DNA of 64,000 bases, taken from Mangrovibacter phragmitis (lineage in GTDB: Bacteria; Pseudomonadota; Gammaproteobacteria; Enterobacterales; Enterobacteriaceae). The position numbers and the translations under genes are program-made. Under the pieces are notes generated by a model. That model had not been told where the DNA came from, did no database searches, and worked only from the letters and a program-made list of their open reading frames with translations. This document shows positions 1 through 8,889 of the stretch, one piece after another. Numbering within the stretch: the stretch's first letter is position 1; each line of letters starts with the position of its first letter. The DNA lies in contig NZ_LYRP01000043.1 in assembly GCF_001655675.1 (NCBI RefSeq), forward strand, positions 62,001 through 126,000. Direction: 5' to 3'.

Positions 1-605
1 CCGGTACGGTGCTTCACGTCAACGCCGTAGGCAGAGGTATCCTGAGAAATAACCAGCAGTTCTTTTACTCCGGCTTCAACCAGGCGTTTGGCTTCATCCA
101 ACACTTCACCAATTGCCCGGCTGTCGAGGTCACCACGCATGGAAGGAATAACACAGAAGGTGCAGCGATGGTTGCAGCCTTCTGAAATTTTCAGGTAAGC
201 GTAGTGGCGCGGCGTTAGTTTTACGCCTTGTTTAGGCACCAGGCTGACAAACGGATCATGTTCAGGTTTGGGGGCATAGTGATGAACATGATTCAGCACC
301 TGTTCATAGCTATGCGGCCCAGTAATTTCCAACACCTTAGGATGGACATCACGAATTTGATCTTCCTTTGCCCCAAGGCAACCGGTGACGATAACTTTAC
401 CGTTTTCGTTTAAAGCTTCACCAATCGCTTCCAGTGATTCCTGGACTGCGCTGTCGATAAAACCGCAGGTGTTAACGATGACCAGGTCGGCGTCATCATA
501 ACTGGGCACCACATCATAGCCTTCAGTACGTAATTCAGTCAGGATGCGTTCTGAATCCACCAGATTCTTTGGGCAACCTAACGACAGAAATCCAATTTTA
601 GACAT
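1..605 (-). CDS. rimO: RimO, ribosomal protein S12 methylthiotransferase (5' part)
   Basis: Radical-SAM enzyme that adds a methylthio group to an aspartate of ribosomal protein S12. The visible N-terminal 201 residues begin [14 protein letters not shown]. The three cysteines of the MTTase domain are at about C11, C47 and C76. The radical-SAM CxxxCxxC motif is read as CNHRCTFC between about 150 and 185 in the window. The C-terminal half, including the TRAM domain, lies beyond base 1. The N-terminus is about six residues shorter than the E. coli protein as I recall it. The neighbour bssR, on the opposite strand, is as in E. coli. Partial only because of the window edge. Confidence 0.95.
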   Translation of the reverse strand, partial: MSKIGFLSLGCPKNLVDSERILTELRTEGYDVVPSYDDADLVIVNTCGFIDSAVQESLEAIGEALNENGKVIVTGCLGAKEDQIRDVHPKVLEITGPHSYEQVLNHVHHYAPKPEHDPFVSLVPKQGVKLTPRHYAYLKISEGCNHRCTFCVIPSMRGDLDSRAIGEVLDEAKRLVEAGVKELLVISQDTSAYGVDVKHRT

Positions 606-763
606 TTTTTATACAGTTCATTGCTCATAATCGGGCGATTATACCCAGTCAGCCCCATTACAGCCACCTTCTGGCGGGTAGCTGAAATGTAAATTCTGTA
701 ATCTGTTGGTCAAATATTGACCTGTGGCAGTATTCAGCACACTAAACAGATCTAGCCTTATTG

Positions 764-793
764 TATTAGCCGGAATTATGTCTTCGGCTAATA
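764..793 (+). other. Stem-loop in bssR leader
   Basis: A perfect 9-bp inverted repeat, TATTAGCCG (764-772) and CGGCTAATA (785-793), with a 12-nt loop. It ends three bases before the bssR ribosome-binding site (AAGGGAGGG, 797-805) and 18 bases before the ATG. No T-tract follows, so it does not look like an intrinsic terminator. A role as operator or as a translational or RNA-stability element is inference. Confidence 0.5.
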
Positions 794-811
794 TCAAGGG
801 AGGGATCAATA

Positions 812-1195
812 ATGACCGCAAGTAAATGCAAAGCTGAACTGATGGCAAAAATGACCGCAGCCCGGGCAGCGTTGCAGTGCTACTCAGAGTTGCGTCGGGC
901 CAAAGGGTATATGTCCGTTAACGAAGGGCTGCAGTTACGAGAAACATTGCTGGCATTGTGCAATGACTTCCGTGACGAATGGCCTGCTATTCGGGATGAT
1001 TTGCCTGGTAGCGAAATTACTGATTTTCATCGGGCTATAGAAGCAGTGGCGTCGGCATCATTATGCTTATTATCGGGTGGGCACGATTGCCCCTCGTACA
1101 TAACGGTTGATGCCCGTAAATTACAGGCATGTATTGATGATCTCGATAAGTGCCTGAATCACCTTTGTTCACATGCTGAAGACGGGGTGACATAA
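812..1195 (+). CDS. bssR: BssR, biofilm-related regulator
   Basis: 127-residue cytoplasmic protein matching E. coli BssR (YliH), known there as a modulator of biofilm formation through signal and catabolite-related effects; no enzymatic activity is established. The conserved block RRAKGYMSVNEGLQLRE and the C-terminal HDCPSYITV segment identify the family. The start is well supported by AAGGGAGGG just upstream. The gene stands alone between rimO (divergent) and gstB (convergent), as in E. coli. A strong hairpin lies in the leader. The N-terminal ten residues diverge from the E. coli protein. Confidence 0.88.
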   Translation: MTASKCKAELMAKMTAARAALQCYSELRRAKGYMSVNEGLQLRETLLALCNDFRDEWPAIRDDLPGSEITDFHRAIEAVASASLCLLSGGHDCPSYITVDARKLQACIDDLDKCLNHLCSHAEDGVT

Positions 1196-1203
1196 TAATA
1201 TGC

Positions 1204-1229
1204 GGCGCGCTTCGGGAAAGAAGCGCGCC
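1204..1229. terminator. Hairpin between convergent bssR and gstB
   Basis: Perfect 10-bp stem GGCGCGCTTC / GAAGCGCGCC with a 6-nt loop, placed between two convergent genes. There is no strong T-run on either side, so it is probably a bidirectional or partly Rho-assisted end. Confidence 0.6.
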
Positions 1230-1247
1230 AGCTCGGCTTTTCGCGGG

Positions 1248-1877
1248 TCAACTGAGGGGAATCATCACAATACGCCGGAACGCCGGGCGCTGTGACAGGC
1301 GTTGATACCAGTTACGCAAATGTGGCCATTCAGGCCAGGTGATATCCAGGTTCAGTAACCCATAAACGATGGGAGCTGGGGCGATGTCAGCAATACCGAA
1401 CTCTTCGCCAGATAGCCACTCAGACTGTGCCAGAGCCTGATCCAGCATTGTCAGTAACTTTTCACACTCCTTGCGGCTTTGTTCAATACTTTGTTCGTCG
1501 CGTTGCTCGGGAGGGGTTCTTACCAGGCCAAGGTAAACTCCGCGAAAGGCGTAGGGAAGTGTGCTGGCAGCCCAGTCCATCCACTTTTCGCCCTGCGCGC
1601 GTTTTGCGGGATTTTCCGTCCACAGGCTTTGTTGGCCGTACTGCGCGGCCAGATAACGCACAATGACGTTGGATTCCCACAAGGTAATACCTGTCGTGTC
1701 ATCCTGCAGGCAAGGGATAAGTGCATTGGGGTTCATGGCCAGATATTCCGGGTCATGGGTTTTCCCAAACTGACCACCTGCCGGAATATTTTCATACTCC
1801 AGACCGAGTTCTTCCAGGCACCATAGAACTTTCTTCACATTGGTTGAGTTGTTTCTGCCCCAGACTTTTATCACCAT
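1248..1877 (-). CDS. gstB: GstB, glutathione S-transferase
   Basis: 209-residue cytosolic glutathione transferase. It has an N-terminal thioredoxin-like domain (VWGRNNSTNVKKV, then the glutathione-contacting WESNVIVRYLAAQYG) and an all-helical C-terminal domain (WMDWAAST ... FGIADIAPAPIVY). E. coli GstB (YliJ) acts on bromoacetate-type substrates. The longer open frame starting at 1937 is not used: homology begins at MVIKVWG and GGGAGAAG precedes that ATG at 1877. The gene is divergent from dacC across about 240 bases of promoter DNA. Confidence 0.92.
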   Translation of the reverse strand: MVIKVWGRNNSTNVKKVLWCLEELGLEYENIPAGGQFGKTHDPEYLAMNPNALIPCLQDDTTGITLWESNVIVRYLAAQYGQQSLWTENPAKRAQGEKWMDWAASTLPYAFRGVYLGLVRTPPEQRDEQSIEQSRKECEKLLTMLDQALAQSEWLSGEEFGIADIAPAPIVYGLLNLDITWPEWPHLRNWYQRLSQRPAFRRIVMIPLS

Positions 1878-2114
1878 CTTCTCCCAACTAGTAAATGGAT
1901 TTGTCAGTATGCGCGCTGGTGCGTAATTTACCAACATGTTGTTTATTAATTAGTAACAATGAAAAGCAGGTTCCCAGGTTATCGCATAAACTTAAAAAAC
2001 TTTACCAAATCAAGGTTTCTTTAACACAAGCAGCGCGTTAGGTTACTGGTTATCTTCTTTTAGGCAGGTCGCAAGGCGCTGTTGTTTTGGAATGGATACT
2101 CAGGTGGCAAAGTT

Positions 2115-3323
2115 ATGAATAAACGTGGTTTATCCTCCTCGTTTCGTGCCTGGTGCGCGGGAACAACACTTCTTTTACTCGTTTCTCCCCAGGTTTTTGC
2201 AGAGCCAGCCGCACCTGCGGCACCGGCCATCGATGCAAAAGCCTGGATACTGATGGACTATGCCAGTGGTAAAGTCCTGGCGGAAGGCAATGCTGATGAA
2301 AAACTTGACCCCGCCAGCCTGACTAAACTGATGACCAGTTATGTCGTCGGCCAGGCGCTGAAAGCGGGTAAAATTCGTCTCACAGATATGGTGACAGTGG
2401 GAAACGATGCCTGGGCGACCGGCAATCCGGCGTTGCGTGGCTCGTCAGTAATGTTTTTAAAGCCCCGGGATCGTGTGTCTGTTGATGATCTCAATAAAGG
2501 GATCATTATTCAGTCAGGTAATGATGCCTGTATTGCAATGGCTGACTATATCGCTGGCAGCCAGGATGCTTTCGTTAACCTGATGAACGGTTATGCAAAA
2601 CGGTTGCACCTGACCAATACCACCTTTAAAACAGTACACGGCCTGGATGCGCCGGGGCAGTTTACTACTGCGCGTGATATGGCGTTATTAGGCCAGGCGC
2701 TGGTACGTGATGTGCCCAATGAGTATGCCATTAATAAAGAAAAAGAGTTTACCTTCAATAATATTCGCCAGCCTAACCGTAACCGGCTGTTGTGGAACAC
2801 AAACCTGAATGTGGATGGCATGAAAACCGGCACTACTGCAGGGGACGGGTATAACCTGGTTGCCTCTGCAACCCAGGGGGATATGCGCCTTATCTCGGTC
2901 GTTCTCGGGGCGAAAACAGACCGTATTCGGTTTAATGAATCGGAAAAATTGCTGACCTGGGGTTTTCGTTTCTTTGAGACAGTAACTCCCATCAGCCCTG
3001 ACCGGCCCTTTGTGACTCAGCGTGTCTGGTATGGCGACAAGTCTGAAGTCAACCTGGGGGCGGGTGACACCGGAGCCATTACCATCCCGCGTGGGCAAAT
3101 GAAAAATCTGCGTGCCTCTTACACACTTAATTCCCCTGAACTGACTGCACCATTGAAAAAAGGCGAAGTCGTCGGAACCATTAATTTTCAACTGAATGGG
3201 CAAACTATTGAACAGCGCCCGTTGGTGGTGATGGAAGCGGTGGAAAAGGGCGGATTCTTCAGCCGGATATGGGATTACATCCAGTTCAAATTCCACCAGT
3301 GGTTTGGTGGCTGGTTCTCCTGA
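2115..3323 (+). CDS. dacC: DacC, D-alanyl-D-alanine carboxypeptidase (PBP6)
   Basis: 402-residue periplasmic penicillin-binding protein that trims the terminal D-Ala from peptidoglycan pentapeptides. A signal peptide (residues 1-29, cut after VFA) precedes the catalytic domain with the serine motif SLTK (Ser68), the SGN triad and KTG. The C-terminal domain ends in a short amphipathic anchor ([10 protein letters not shown]). I take the ATG at 2115 (MNKRGLS), preceded by AGGTGG, over the upstream ATG at 2082, because homology and the signal peptide start there. Strong identity to E. coli DacC, in the usual place beside deoR. Confidence 0.95.
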   Translation: MNKRGLSSSFRAWCAGTTLLLLVSPQVFAEPAAPAAPAIDAKAWILMDYASGKVLAEGNADEKLDPASLTKLMTSYVVGQALKAGKIRLTDMVTVGNDAWATGNPALRGSSVMFLKPRDRVSVDDLNKGIIIQSGNDACIAMADYIAGSQDAFVNLMNGYAKRLHLTNTTFKTVHGLDAPGQFTTARDMALLGQALVRDVPNEYAINKEKEFTFNNIRQPNRNRLLWNTNLNVDGMKTGTTAGDGYNLVASATQGDMRLISVVLGAKTDRIRFNESEKLLTWGFRFFETVTPISPDRPFVTQRVWYGDKSEVNLGAGDTGAITIPRGQMKNLRASYTLNSPELTAPLKKGEVVGTINFQLNGQTIEQRPLVVMEAVEKGGFFSRIWDYIQFKFHQWFGGWFS

Positions 3324-3347
3324 TAACCAGGTAGCAGTATTACTTCT

Positions 3348-3370
3348 CAGGCCCGGTTTTGCCGGGCCTG
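3348..3370. terminator. Bidirectional terminator between dacC and deoR
   Basis: Perfect 9-bp stem CAGGCCCGG / CCGGGCCTG with a 5-base loop (TTTTG), one base from the deoR stop and 24 bases after the dacC stop, so it can serve both convergent genes. Confidence 0.75.
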
Positions 3371-3371
3371 G

Positions 3372-4142
3372 TCATTCTTCACAGATAACAGTTATTGCTC
3401 TGGCGAGTACTGCTTCCTGAACCCCGGCCAAAAGCGGTTTGTCTGTTACCAGTGAATCAAACGCACTGAGTTCACCCATAAATGCACCACGGACTACACC
3501 AAATTTACTGTGGTCTGCGACCAGAATATGGCGGCTTGCTGCTTTCATTGCCCAATGTTTTACAGGCAATTCATTGATATTAAAGCAAGTTACTCCTTTC
3601 TGAGGGTCAACGCCGGCAGCGGAGAAAAATGCCAGGTCCGGGCGCAAATGATCCAGCGTCTCCTGAAAGGTAATAGGCGTAAAGACTGCATTCTCATGGT
3701 GGAACTCCCCGCCGCACAGGATAACCTGGCACATGGGTTTTTCTTGCAGGCTCAGAAAGGTGTTTAGGGAATAGCAAATGCCGGTAAATGGCAGGTCATC
3801 AGCAATAGCGTTAATAATCCAGGGTGTCGTGGTGCCACAGTCAAAAAAGACTGTATGATGCGGCTTAACCAGCTTTGCTGCCAGGCGGCCAATGAATTGT
3901 TTCTCTTTGACCAGACGGTGCTTTTGTACACTGAGTAAATAATTACTGGCATTGGCGGCATGTGCTTCTATCACCAGGTAGCCACCTAATAATGTTACTG
4001 GGGCATCGGTGGTATTAATATCACGGCGGATGGTCATTTCAGATACACCCAACAACCGTGCAGCATCTTTTAAATGGAGTTTGTCGCTGCGCTTAATTGC
4101 CAGAAGGAGTTGTTGGACTCGTTCGTCGTGTCGTGTTTCCAT
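3372..4142 (-). CDS. deoR: DeoR, deoxyribonucleoside catabolism repressor
   Basis: 256-residue transcriptional repressor of nucleoside catabolism, the founding member of the DeoR/GlpR family. An N-terminal helix-turn-helix (about residues 20-45, KDAARLLGVSEMTIRRDI) is followed by a sugar-phosphate sensing domain with FFDCGTTTPWI, GICYSLN, CGGEFH and AAGVDPQKGVTC. In E. coli the inducer is deoxyribose-5-phosphate. A few residues (AHAANASNYL) expand the region after the HTH relative to E. coli. It is a single gene, separated from the upstream ybjG operon by a terminator. Confidence 0.95.
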   Translation of the reverse strand: METRHDERVQQLLLAIKRSDKLHLKDAARLLGVSEMTIRRDINTTDAPVTLLGGYLVIEAHAANASNYLLSVQKHRLVKEKQFIGRLAAKLVKPHHTVFFDCGTTTPWIINAIADDLPFTGICYSLNTFLSLQEKPMCQVILCGGEFHHENAVFTPITFQETLDHLRPDLAFFSAAGVDPQKGVTCFNINELPVKHWAMKAASRHILVADHSKFGVVRGAFMGELSAFDSLVTDKPLLAGVQEAVLARAITVICEE

Positions 4143-4154
4143 AGTGCTCTCATT

Positions 4155-4181
4155 AAAAAACCCGGCGGTCAGTACCGGGTT
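4155..4181 (-). terminator. Intrinsic terminator of the PAP2-ybjG operon
   Basis: On the minus strand AACCCGG (4175-4181) pairs with CCGGGTT (4159-4165) and runs into six Ts (4155-4160). It lies just after the ybjG stop and just before the deoR start, so it isolates deoR from read-through. Confidence 0.8.
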
Positions 4182-4211
4182 AATGATTGCATCTTAGCGT
4201 CATGTGTGTGG

Positions 4212-4817
4212 TTAGTCACGCACCCAGCCTTTATTGATAAGCGCTGAGAAACACACCCGATAAAGGCGCTGAACAATACGGAAAAGTTTAATGCCAGGAC
4301 CGGGCCAGAGAATTTGGCTGCTAAGACAGGCAAGTAACCCCACCAGAAAACCACCCACCATATCCAGCGGCCAGTGGATGCCAAGGTACACGCGTGACCA
4401 GGCGATAGCGCAGCCCAGAATCAGCATGAATATGCCAGACCACACTCTGTGCCAGAACAGGAATGCGATGGCGAAGGTGAAAATAACAGTTCCATGGTCG
4501 CTGGGGAACGAATCATCTGCACTGTGGTGTAGCCACTGATAACCAATGCCTTCAGCAAACGGTCGGGGGTGTGGGAAAGCAAGACTCAGGGCCCAGGAAA
4601 CGACCAGGCTAACAGCCATCGCCATTGCCAGTTTGATAACCAGATGCCGCTGGGTCGAAATCTGCTGACGCGGGCCCCATAACCACAATGCCACCGCCAG
4701 TAAAGGCACAATTGAGATCATATCCCGCGCAATAAACACAGCAAGGCGAATCAGCCAGCCCGGAGACGCGGGTGTCGCGTTGATAAGCAAAAATAGTGTG
4801 GTATTAATTGTTTCCAT
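4212..4817 (-). CDS. ybjG: YbjG, undecaprenyl pyrophosphate phosphatase
   Basis: 201-residue inner-membrane PAP2 (acid phosphatase) protein that recycles undecaprenyl pyrophosphate for cell-wall synthesis; in E. coli it overlaps functionally with UppP and PgpB and is linked to bacitracin resistance. Phosphatase motifs are visible in order: the HPRPF region, the PSDHGT motif, and SRVYLGIHWPLD. Hydrophobic segments flank them, and the conserved GWVRD end matches E. coli. The start overlaps the stop of the upstream PAP2 gene by one base (TAATG), which suggests translational coupling. Confidence 0.93.
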   Translation of the reverse strand: METINTTLFLLINATPASPGWLIRLAVFIARDMISIVPLLAVALWLWGPRQQISTQRHLVIKLAMAMAVSLVVSWALSLAFPHPRPFAEGIGYQWLHHSADDSFPSDHGTVIFTFAIAFLFWHRVWSGIFMLILGCAIAWSRVYLGIHWPLDMVGGFLVGLLACLSSQILWPGPGIKLFRIVQRLYRVCFSALINKGWVRD

Positions 4818-5548
4818 TATCTCTCTCTTCTAAACCACGCAATTCCCTGGGAAAACCCAAAGTAGCCGGCAACCTGTACCAGCCAGACCCACCAGCCAGC
4901 CCACAGGTTATGGCTGAAAAAGTGTGCGCCGCGCATCACCTGCCCATAACCCATTGCCAACCCCAACAGAACGCCACAGAGCAAAGCAAACCAGGCCAGA
5001 CGTGGCTTTTCCGGATAAAACCAAAAGAAAAAAGCCATTGCCATAAAACCACTGGATGCATGCCCGCCAGGAAAACAACGCCCCGGACCACTCAGTGCTG
5101 GTACACTGCTTAACAAGGGGTACTCCGCAGCATGACCACCAAAGGCCAGCAAATCCCAGGGGCAGGAGTGGTGGCTGGTTGCTTTCAAAATACCAACAGC
5201 CGCAGCACCAAGGCCCATCAGAACCGCAACGACAACCATGCGAGGGTTCTTCTGCCACGCCCCTTTCACCAGAAAATAAGCACCTGCTGCTATAACCAGA
5301 TACTTCAGCAACCGATGGTTTATTCTGTCCAGCCAGACATTATCTTTCCATGGAAAATGGTGAGTGACAGGGTTGAACCAGTAATGTGTCAGTGAGTAAT
5401 CCAGCACCTCATTGCGTGAAAACCAAAAAAATACAACCCCCAACGCAGTCAGGGCAATAAGCTGATAACCATAGAAATGTAGTGGCAGGAGGTAAAGAGG
5501 GTTTGTCCTGGTTTGTACTTGGGTGTGGTGATTTTTGTACTGTGACAT
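4817..5548 (-). CDS. PAP2 superfamily membrane phosphatase, additional to ybjG
   Basis: 243-residue multi-spanning membrane protein of the PAP2 superfamily, probably a lipid phosphatase or phosphotransferase; substrate unknown. Motifs are K-x6-CP (KATSHHSCPWDL), PGGHASSGF and RGAHFFSHNLWAG. These depart from classical PAP2 (K-x6-RP, PSGH, SR-x5-H-x3-D) in the way I recall for the COG3907 subfamily, except that the final position is Asn where Asp is usual. It is first in an operon with ybjG (1-base overlap) and divergent from mdfA. I do not know a gene like it at this place in E. coli K-12, so it may be an acquired or lineage-specific gene. Confidence 0.78.
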   Translation of the reverse strand: MSQYKNHHTQVQTRTNPLYLLPLHFYGYQLIALTALGVVFFWFSRNEVLDYSLTHYWFNPVTHHFPWKDNVWLDRINHRLLKYLVIAAGAYFLVKGAWQKNPRMVVVAVLMGLGAAAVGILKATSHHSCPWDLLAFGGHAAEYPLLSSVPALSGPGRCFPGGHASSGFMAMAFFFWFYPEKPRLAWFALLCGVLLGLAMGYGQVMRGAHFFSHNLWAGWWVWLVQVAGYFGFSQGIAWFRRER

Positions 5549-5723
5549 GGCTTACCAAATGTACTGATTAATCAGCCTGTAATGCTAGACTGTTGTGCTT
5601 AAAAAAACCTTAAATAAAACTGACACAAAACTGTTTTTTTTTATTCACTACAATTTGTCTGGTGCTTTCGTATCAATTCCTTAAAATCGGCGCGAACATT
5701 CATCGACAGCAATCAGGAAAATA

Positions 5724-6944
5724 ATGGGTAACAAACGTAAATCATTCAGCTACATGGTTATTTTCCCGCTTAGCCTGGTGCTGTATGAGTTTTCAACTTA
5801 TATCGGAAACGACATGATCCAGCCGGGGATGCTGGCAGTCGTGGCTCAATTCCGGGCTGATGTTTCCTGGGTGTCTGGCTCCATGACGGCTTACCTGGCG
5901 GGCGGGATGGTTTTGCAGTGGTTGCTTGGCCCGTTATCTGACCGGCGTGGGCGGCGTCCGGTGATGTTGCTGGGCGCCTTGTGGTTTATTCTCACATGCC
6001 TGGCAACATTGCTGGTACACGATATAGTAACGTTCACTGTGTTGCGTTTTATGCAAGGTGTTGGTCTGTGCTTTATTGGGGCTGTTGGGTATGCTGCGAT
6101 ACAAGAATCTTTTGATGAAGTGCGTTGTATAAAAATTACTGCGCTGATGGCAAATGTTGCGCTGATTGCACCTCTGCTTGGTCCGCTGGCCGGTGCAGCC
6201 TGGGTCGCGGTTGCTCCCTGGGAATGGATGTTTGTGTTATTTGCGGTTCTGGCACTGGTGGCTTTTATTGGGTTGTGGCGCACTATGCCAGAAACTGCCA
6301 CCCGTATTGGTGAACCGCTTTCTCTGCCTGTACTGGTAAAAGATTACGCGCAGGTGTTGCGCAATGGGCGTTTTGTCGCCGGTGCTCTGGGTATTGGATT
6401 TGTCTCGCTGCCGCTCCTGGCGTGGATAGCGCAATCTCCGGTGATGATTATTGAAGAACAGGGGTTGTCGTCTCTGGATTATGGGTTGCTGCAGGTGCCT
6501 GTTTTTGGCTCGCTGATTGCGGGCAACCTGGTGCTGGCAAAACTCACGGCACGCCATGCGGTACGTAAACTAATTTGGCTGGGTGGCTGGCCAATTACGC
6601 TGGGGTTGCTGCTGGCCGCACTGGCAACCTGGTCTGACCCACATGCCTGGATGTGGATGACGGCTGGGCTGAGCCTGTATGCTTTTGGTATAGGTCTGGC
6701 TAATGCTGGTCTGGTGCGCTTAACACTCTTCTCCAGCGATATGAGTAAAGGTACGGTATCTGCTGCAATGGGAATGCTGCAGATGTTGATTTTTATTGTA
6801 GGGATTGAATTCAGTAAACATGTTGAGTTGGCGGGGGGAATAGGCGCTTTTTCTGCGGTAAACCTGGCCTGTGGTTTCATCTGGGCTGCCCTGACTACCT
6901 GGTTTTTGTGGGATAAAACCGCAGGCAGTAAGCAACAGCCCTGA
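5724..6944 (+). CDS. mdfA: MdfA, multidrug/H+ antiporter (MFS)
   Basis: 406-residue inner-membrane drug-proton antiporter of the major facilitator superfamily, exporting lipophilic cations and neutral drugs such as chloramphenicol in E. coli. The signature [17 protein letters not shown] in helix 1 carries the two key acidic residues (here E22 and D30, equivalent to E26 and D34 of E. coli). The loop motif [11 protein letters not shown] follows helix 2, and FRPET-like [12 protein letters not shown] ends the first half. About 12 membrane segments. The gene is monocistronic and convergent with ybjJ, 16 bases away. In E. coli it follows ybjG on the opposite strand, as here. Confidence 0.95.
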   Translation: MGNKRKSFSYMVIFPLSLVLYEFSTYIGNDMIQPGMLAVVAQFRADVSWVSGSMTAYLAGGMVLQWLLGPLSDRRGRRPVMLLGALWFILTCLATLLVHDIVTFTVLRFMQGVGLCFIGAVGYAAIQESFDEVRCIKITALMANVALIAPLLGPLAGAAWVAVAPWEWMFVLFAVLALVAFIGLWRTMPETATRIGEPLSLPVLVKDYAQVLRNGRFVAGALGIGFVSLPLLAWIAQSPVMIIEEQGLSSLDYGLLQVPVFGSLIAGNLVLAKLTARHAVRKLIWLGGWPITLGLLLAALATWSDPHAWMWMTAGLSLYAFGIGLANAGLVRLTLFSSDMSKGTVSAAMGMLQMLIFIVGIEFSKHVELAGGIGAFSAVNLACGFIWAALTTWFLWDKTAGSKQQP

Positions 6945-6960
6945 AAATACGTTCCGGGTT

Positions 6961-8166
6961 TTAGTCAGAACGGGTAGTTGCTGGCCGGGGTTTTGCTACA
7001 GCGCGGGCAACCAGCGCGGCAACAATCATCAGCGCCAGCACAACCACCATTGCATGGCGCAAGCCATAGTGCTCCCCAAGGTAACCGAGCATTGGAGGGC
7101 CGACCAGAAAGGCAATATAGCCTGTTGCGGCCACTACGCTTACCCGGGCAGGTGCGTTAGGGCCGGTGTCGCTTGCCGCTGAGATGGTGAGCGGAAAACC
7201 CAGTGATGCACCAGCGCCCCATAACAGAACAGCACAGCCTGCCAGAAACGGGTTATCGACAAACACAATGATGCCAATTCCCAGCGCACCCAACAATGCG
7301 CTGGTGCGTACCACTGCAACCCGGTCATAACGGTCAATAAACCAGCCACCCGTAAACCGGCCCAGCGTCATTCCCAGTGTGAACCCGGTATAGATAAGTG
7401 TGCCGGATGTTTGGGAAAATCCATGGCCATCTACCATCAGTAAAGATAACCAGTCGGTAGCGGAGCCTTCCGCCAGTGCCATCGCCAGAATTACAACACC
7501 AATAAGAAGCAACTGAACATCACGCCAGAAGGGGATATGTGCAGGTTTGTTGTCTTGTTCTCCTTTGGCGGGGCTGCCACTGTTATGTGGTGGGATGGCT
7601 CGCACCGCAAGCACCAGTGGAACCAGTGTGGACAAACCGGCAATAAACAAGTGCAAACTCACCGGTAGTTTTAACGCCGACAAGCCAATACCCGCTCCAG
7701 CCCCGACCAGGGTACCGAAGCTGTAACACCCGTGCATCATCGGTAACAGGTTTTTTCCCCGTAACCGTTCAACAATGGCACCTTCAACATTCACTGCCAC
7801 CTCGGAAGCGCCTAACCCGGCCCCCAAACTGGCAAGCCCCAGAGAAAACAACCAGGGCAGGCCCGGCGACAGCGCCCCGGACATCAGCACAACACCGGTA
7901 ACCACTAATGACATGGCAAAACGAATCACGTTGCGGGTACCAAATCGATTGACCAGCCAGCCTGAACTCAGAATGCCGCTCATCGAGCCAATTGAAAGCC
8001 CAAACAGCACGATTCCCATTTCACCAATAGAAACTTGCAAGTCATCGCGAATAGCCGGTGTACGTGAAGCCCAGGAGGCCATCAACAGGCCGGGGAGAAA
8101 AAATAACGCAAACAAAGCCCATGTGCGTTGGCGCAAGGCATGAGAAGAGGGTAACGAGGAAAGCAT
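6961..8166 (-). CDS. ybjJ: YbjJ, MFS transporter of unknown substrate
   Basis: 401-residue MFS-type membrane protein closely resembling E. coli YbjJ. Conserved stretches include [31 protein letters not shown] (loop 2-3), [14 protein letters not shown] and [15 protein letters not shown]. No substrate is established. I take the start at 8166 (MLSSLPSS), preceded by AGGGA, rather than the longer frame to 8253, whose extra residues lack homology. In E. coli ybjJ is followed upstream by rcdA (ybjK), which I do not find here. Confidence 0.9.
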   Translation of the reverse strand: MLSSLPSSHALRQRTWALFALFFLPGLLMASWASRTPAIRDDLQVSIGEMGIVLFGLSIGSMSGILSSGWLVNRFGTRNVIRFAMSLVVTGVVLMSGALSPGLPWLFSLGLASLGAGLGASEVAVNVEGAIVERLRGKNLLPMMHGCYSFGTLVGAGAGIGLSALKLPVSLHLFIAGLSTLVPLVLAVRAIPPHNSGSPAKGEQDNKPAHIPFWRDVQLLLIGVVILAMALAEGSATDWLSLLMVDGHGFSQTSGTLIYTGFTLGMTLGRFTGGWFIDRYDRVAVVRTSALLGALGIGIIVFVDNPFLAGCAVLLWGAGASLGFPLTISAASDTGPNAPARVSVVAATGYIAFLVGPPMLGYLGEHYGLRHAMVVVLALMIVAALVARAVAKPRPATTRSD

Positions 8167-8268
8167 AAAATCCCTGTAGCTTAATTCCGGTAATGCACAG
8201 TAACAATTGCGCAGAGGGTTGTACATAAGTACAGCAAGAGGGTACCGCAACACTGATGTGTGAGCCTG

Positions 8269-8308
8269 AAAAATCCCCGGGTACAGTCCGGTTGTGCCGG
8301 GGATTTTT
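8269..8308 (-). terminator. Terminator of the L31/L36 paralogue operon
   Basis: AAAAATCCCCGG (8269-8280) and CCGGGGATTTTT (8297-8308) form a perfect 12-bp stem with T-runs in both directions. It lies 10 bases past the L36 stop on the minus strand and upstream of ybjJ. Confidence 0.85.
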
Positions 8309-8318
8309 CTTTATCACT

Positions 8319-8459
8319 TCAACGGCGTTTTTTTCTTCCCTGAACTGCTTTAAACCGTGGGTTGCTCTTACAAATGACGTAAATACGGCCCTTGCGTTTA
8401 ACCAACTGGCAATCGGGATGGCGTAGTTTGGCCGAACGTAATGAGTTCAGTACCTGCAT
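8319..8459 (-). CDS. rpmJ2: Zinc-independent 50S ribosomal protein L36 paralogue (YkgO type)
   Basis: 46-residue basic protein ([20 protein letters not shown] ... ending GRKKRR) matching E. coli YkgO, the alternative L36. It lacks the CxxC pair of the zinc-binding L36 and keeps only two scattered cysteines, so it should not bind zinc. Under zinc starvation it replaces the zinc form and frees the metal. Its ATG overlaps the stop of the L31 paralogue by one base, so the two are co-translated. The next feature downstream is a strong terminator. Confidence 0.93.
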   Translation of the reverse strand: MQVLNSLRSAKLRHPDCQLVKRKGRIYVICKSNPRFKAVQGRKKRR

Positions 8460-8722
8460 TATTGTTTGTCCTTCGGGTTAAAAAATCGTCCAAAGCGCTG
8501 GTTGAAACGGGCAGCGCTTCCCTCATTGGTAAAAGTTTTCTGCTTGCCGGTATAGTAGGGATGCGAAGCTGAAGAGACATCGACGGTGACATAGGGATAA
8601 GTCATGCCGTCAATCTCTATTTCACGGTCTGTCGCAATGGTTGAACCTACTTTTATATAGTGGTTCGCGCTGGTGTCATGGAAGACTACAGTGCGGTATT
8701 GTGGGTGAAGTCCGGGTTTCAT
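8459..8722 (-). CDS. rpmE2: Zinc-independent 50S ribosomal protein L31 type B (YkgM)
   Basis: 87-residue L31 paralogue ([18 protein letters not shown] ... [10 protein letters not shown]) with no cysteine at all, unlike the CxxC-bearing RpmE. In E. coli YkgM displaces zinc-loaded L31 during zinc limitation and is repressed by Zur. First gene of a two-gene operon with the L36 paralogue. A Zur-like palindrome lies 24 bases upstream of the ATG. In E. coli the pair is at the ykg locus, so this chromosomal position is different. Confidence 0.94.
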   Translation of the reverse strand: MKPGLHPQYRTVVFHDTSANHYIKVGSTIATDREIEIDGMTYPYVTVDVSSASHPYYTGKQKTFTNEGSAARFNQRFGRFFNPKDKQ

Positions 8723-8745
8723 ATAGCCTCATTATTGGTATATAA

Positions 8746-8760
8746 TGTTATAACATAACA
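8746..8760. promoter_or_regulatory. Zur box
   Basis: TGTTATAACATAACA within an AT-rich palindromic tract matches the enterobacterial Zur operator core (GTTATA-N-TATAAC-like). It sits upstream of the zinc-free L31/L36 operon, the classical Zur target, and the match together with the context supports the call. The same intergenic region also serves the divergent methyltransferase gene. Confidence 0.75.
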
Positions 8761-8889
8761 TCATCATACGAGCTATGCCGGAAAAGTGCAAGCTGCCTCC
8801 TGTGTGTAAACATGCTGAACGAGCAGATGTCATGGGCAGGCATACTTCAGTTGAGCCAGTATATATATAAGTAAAGGTGTGAATTCAGA

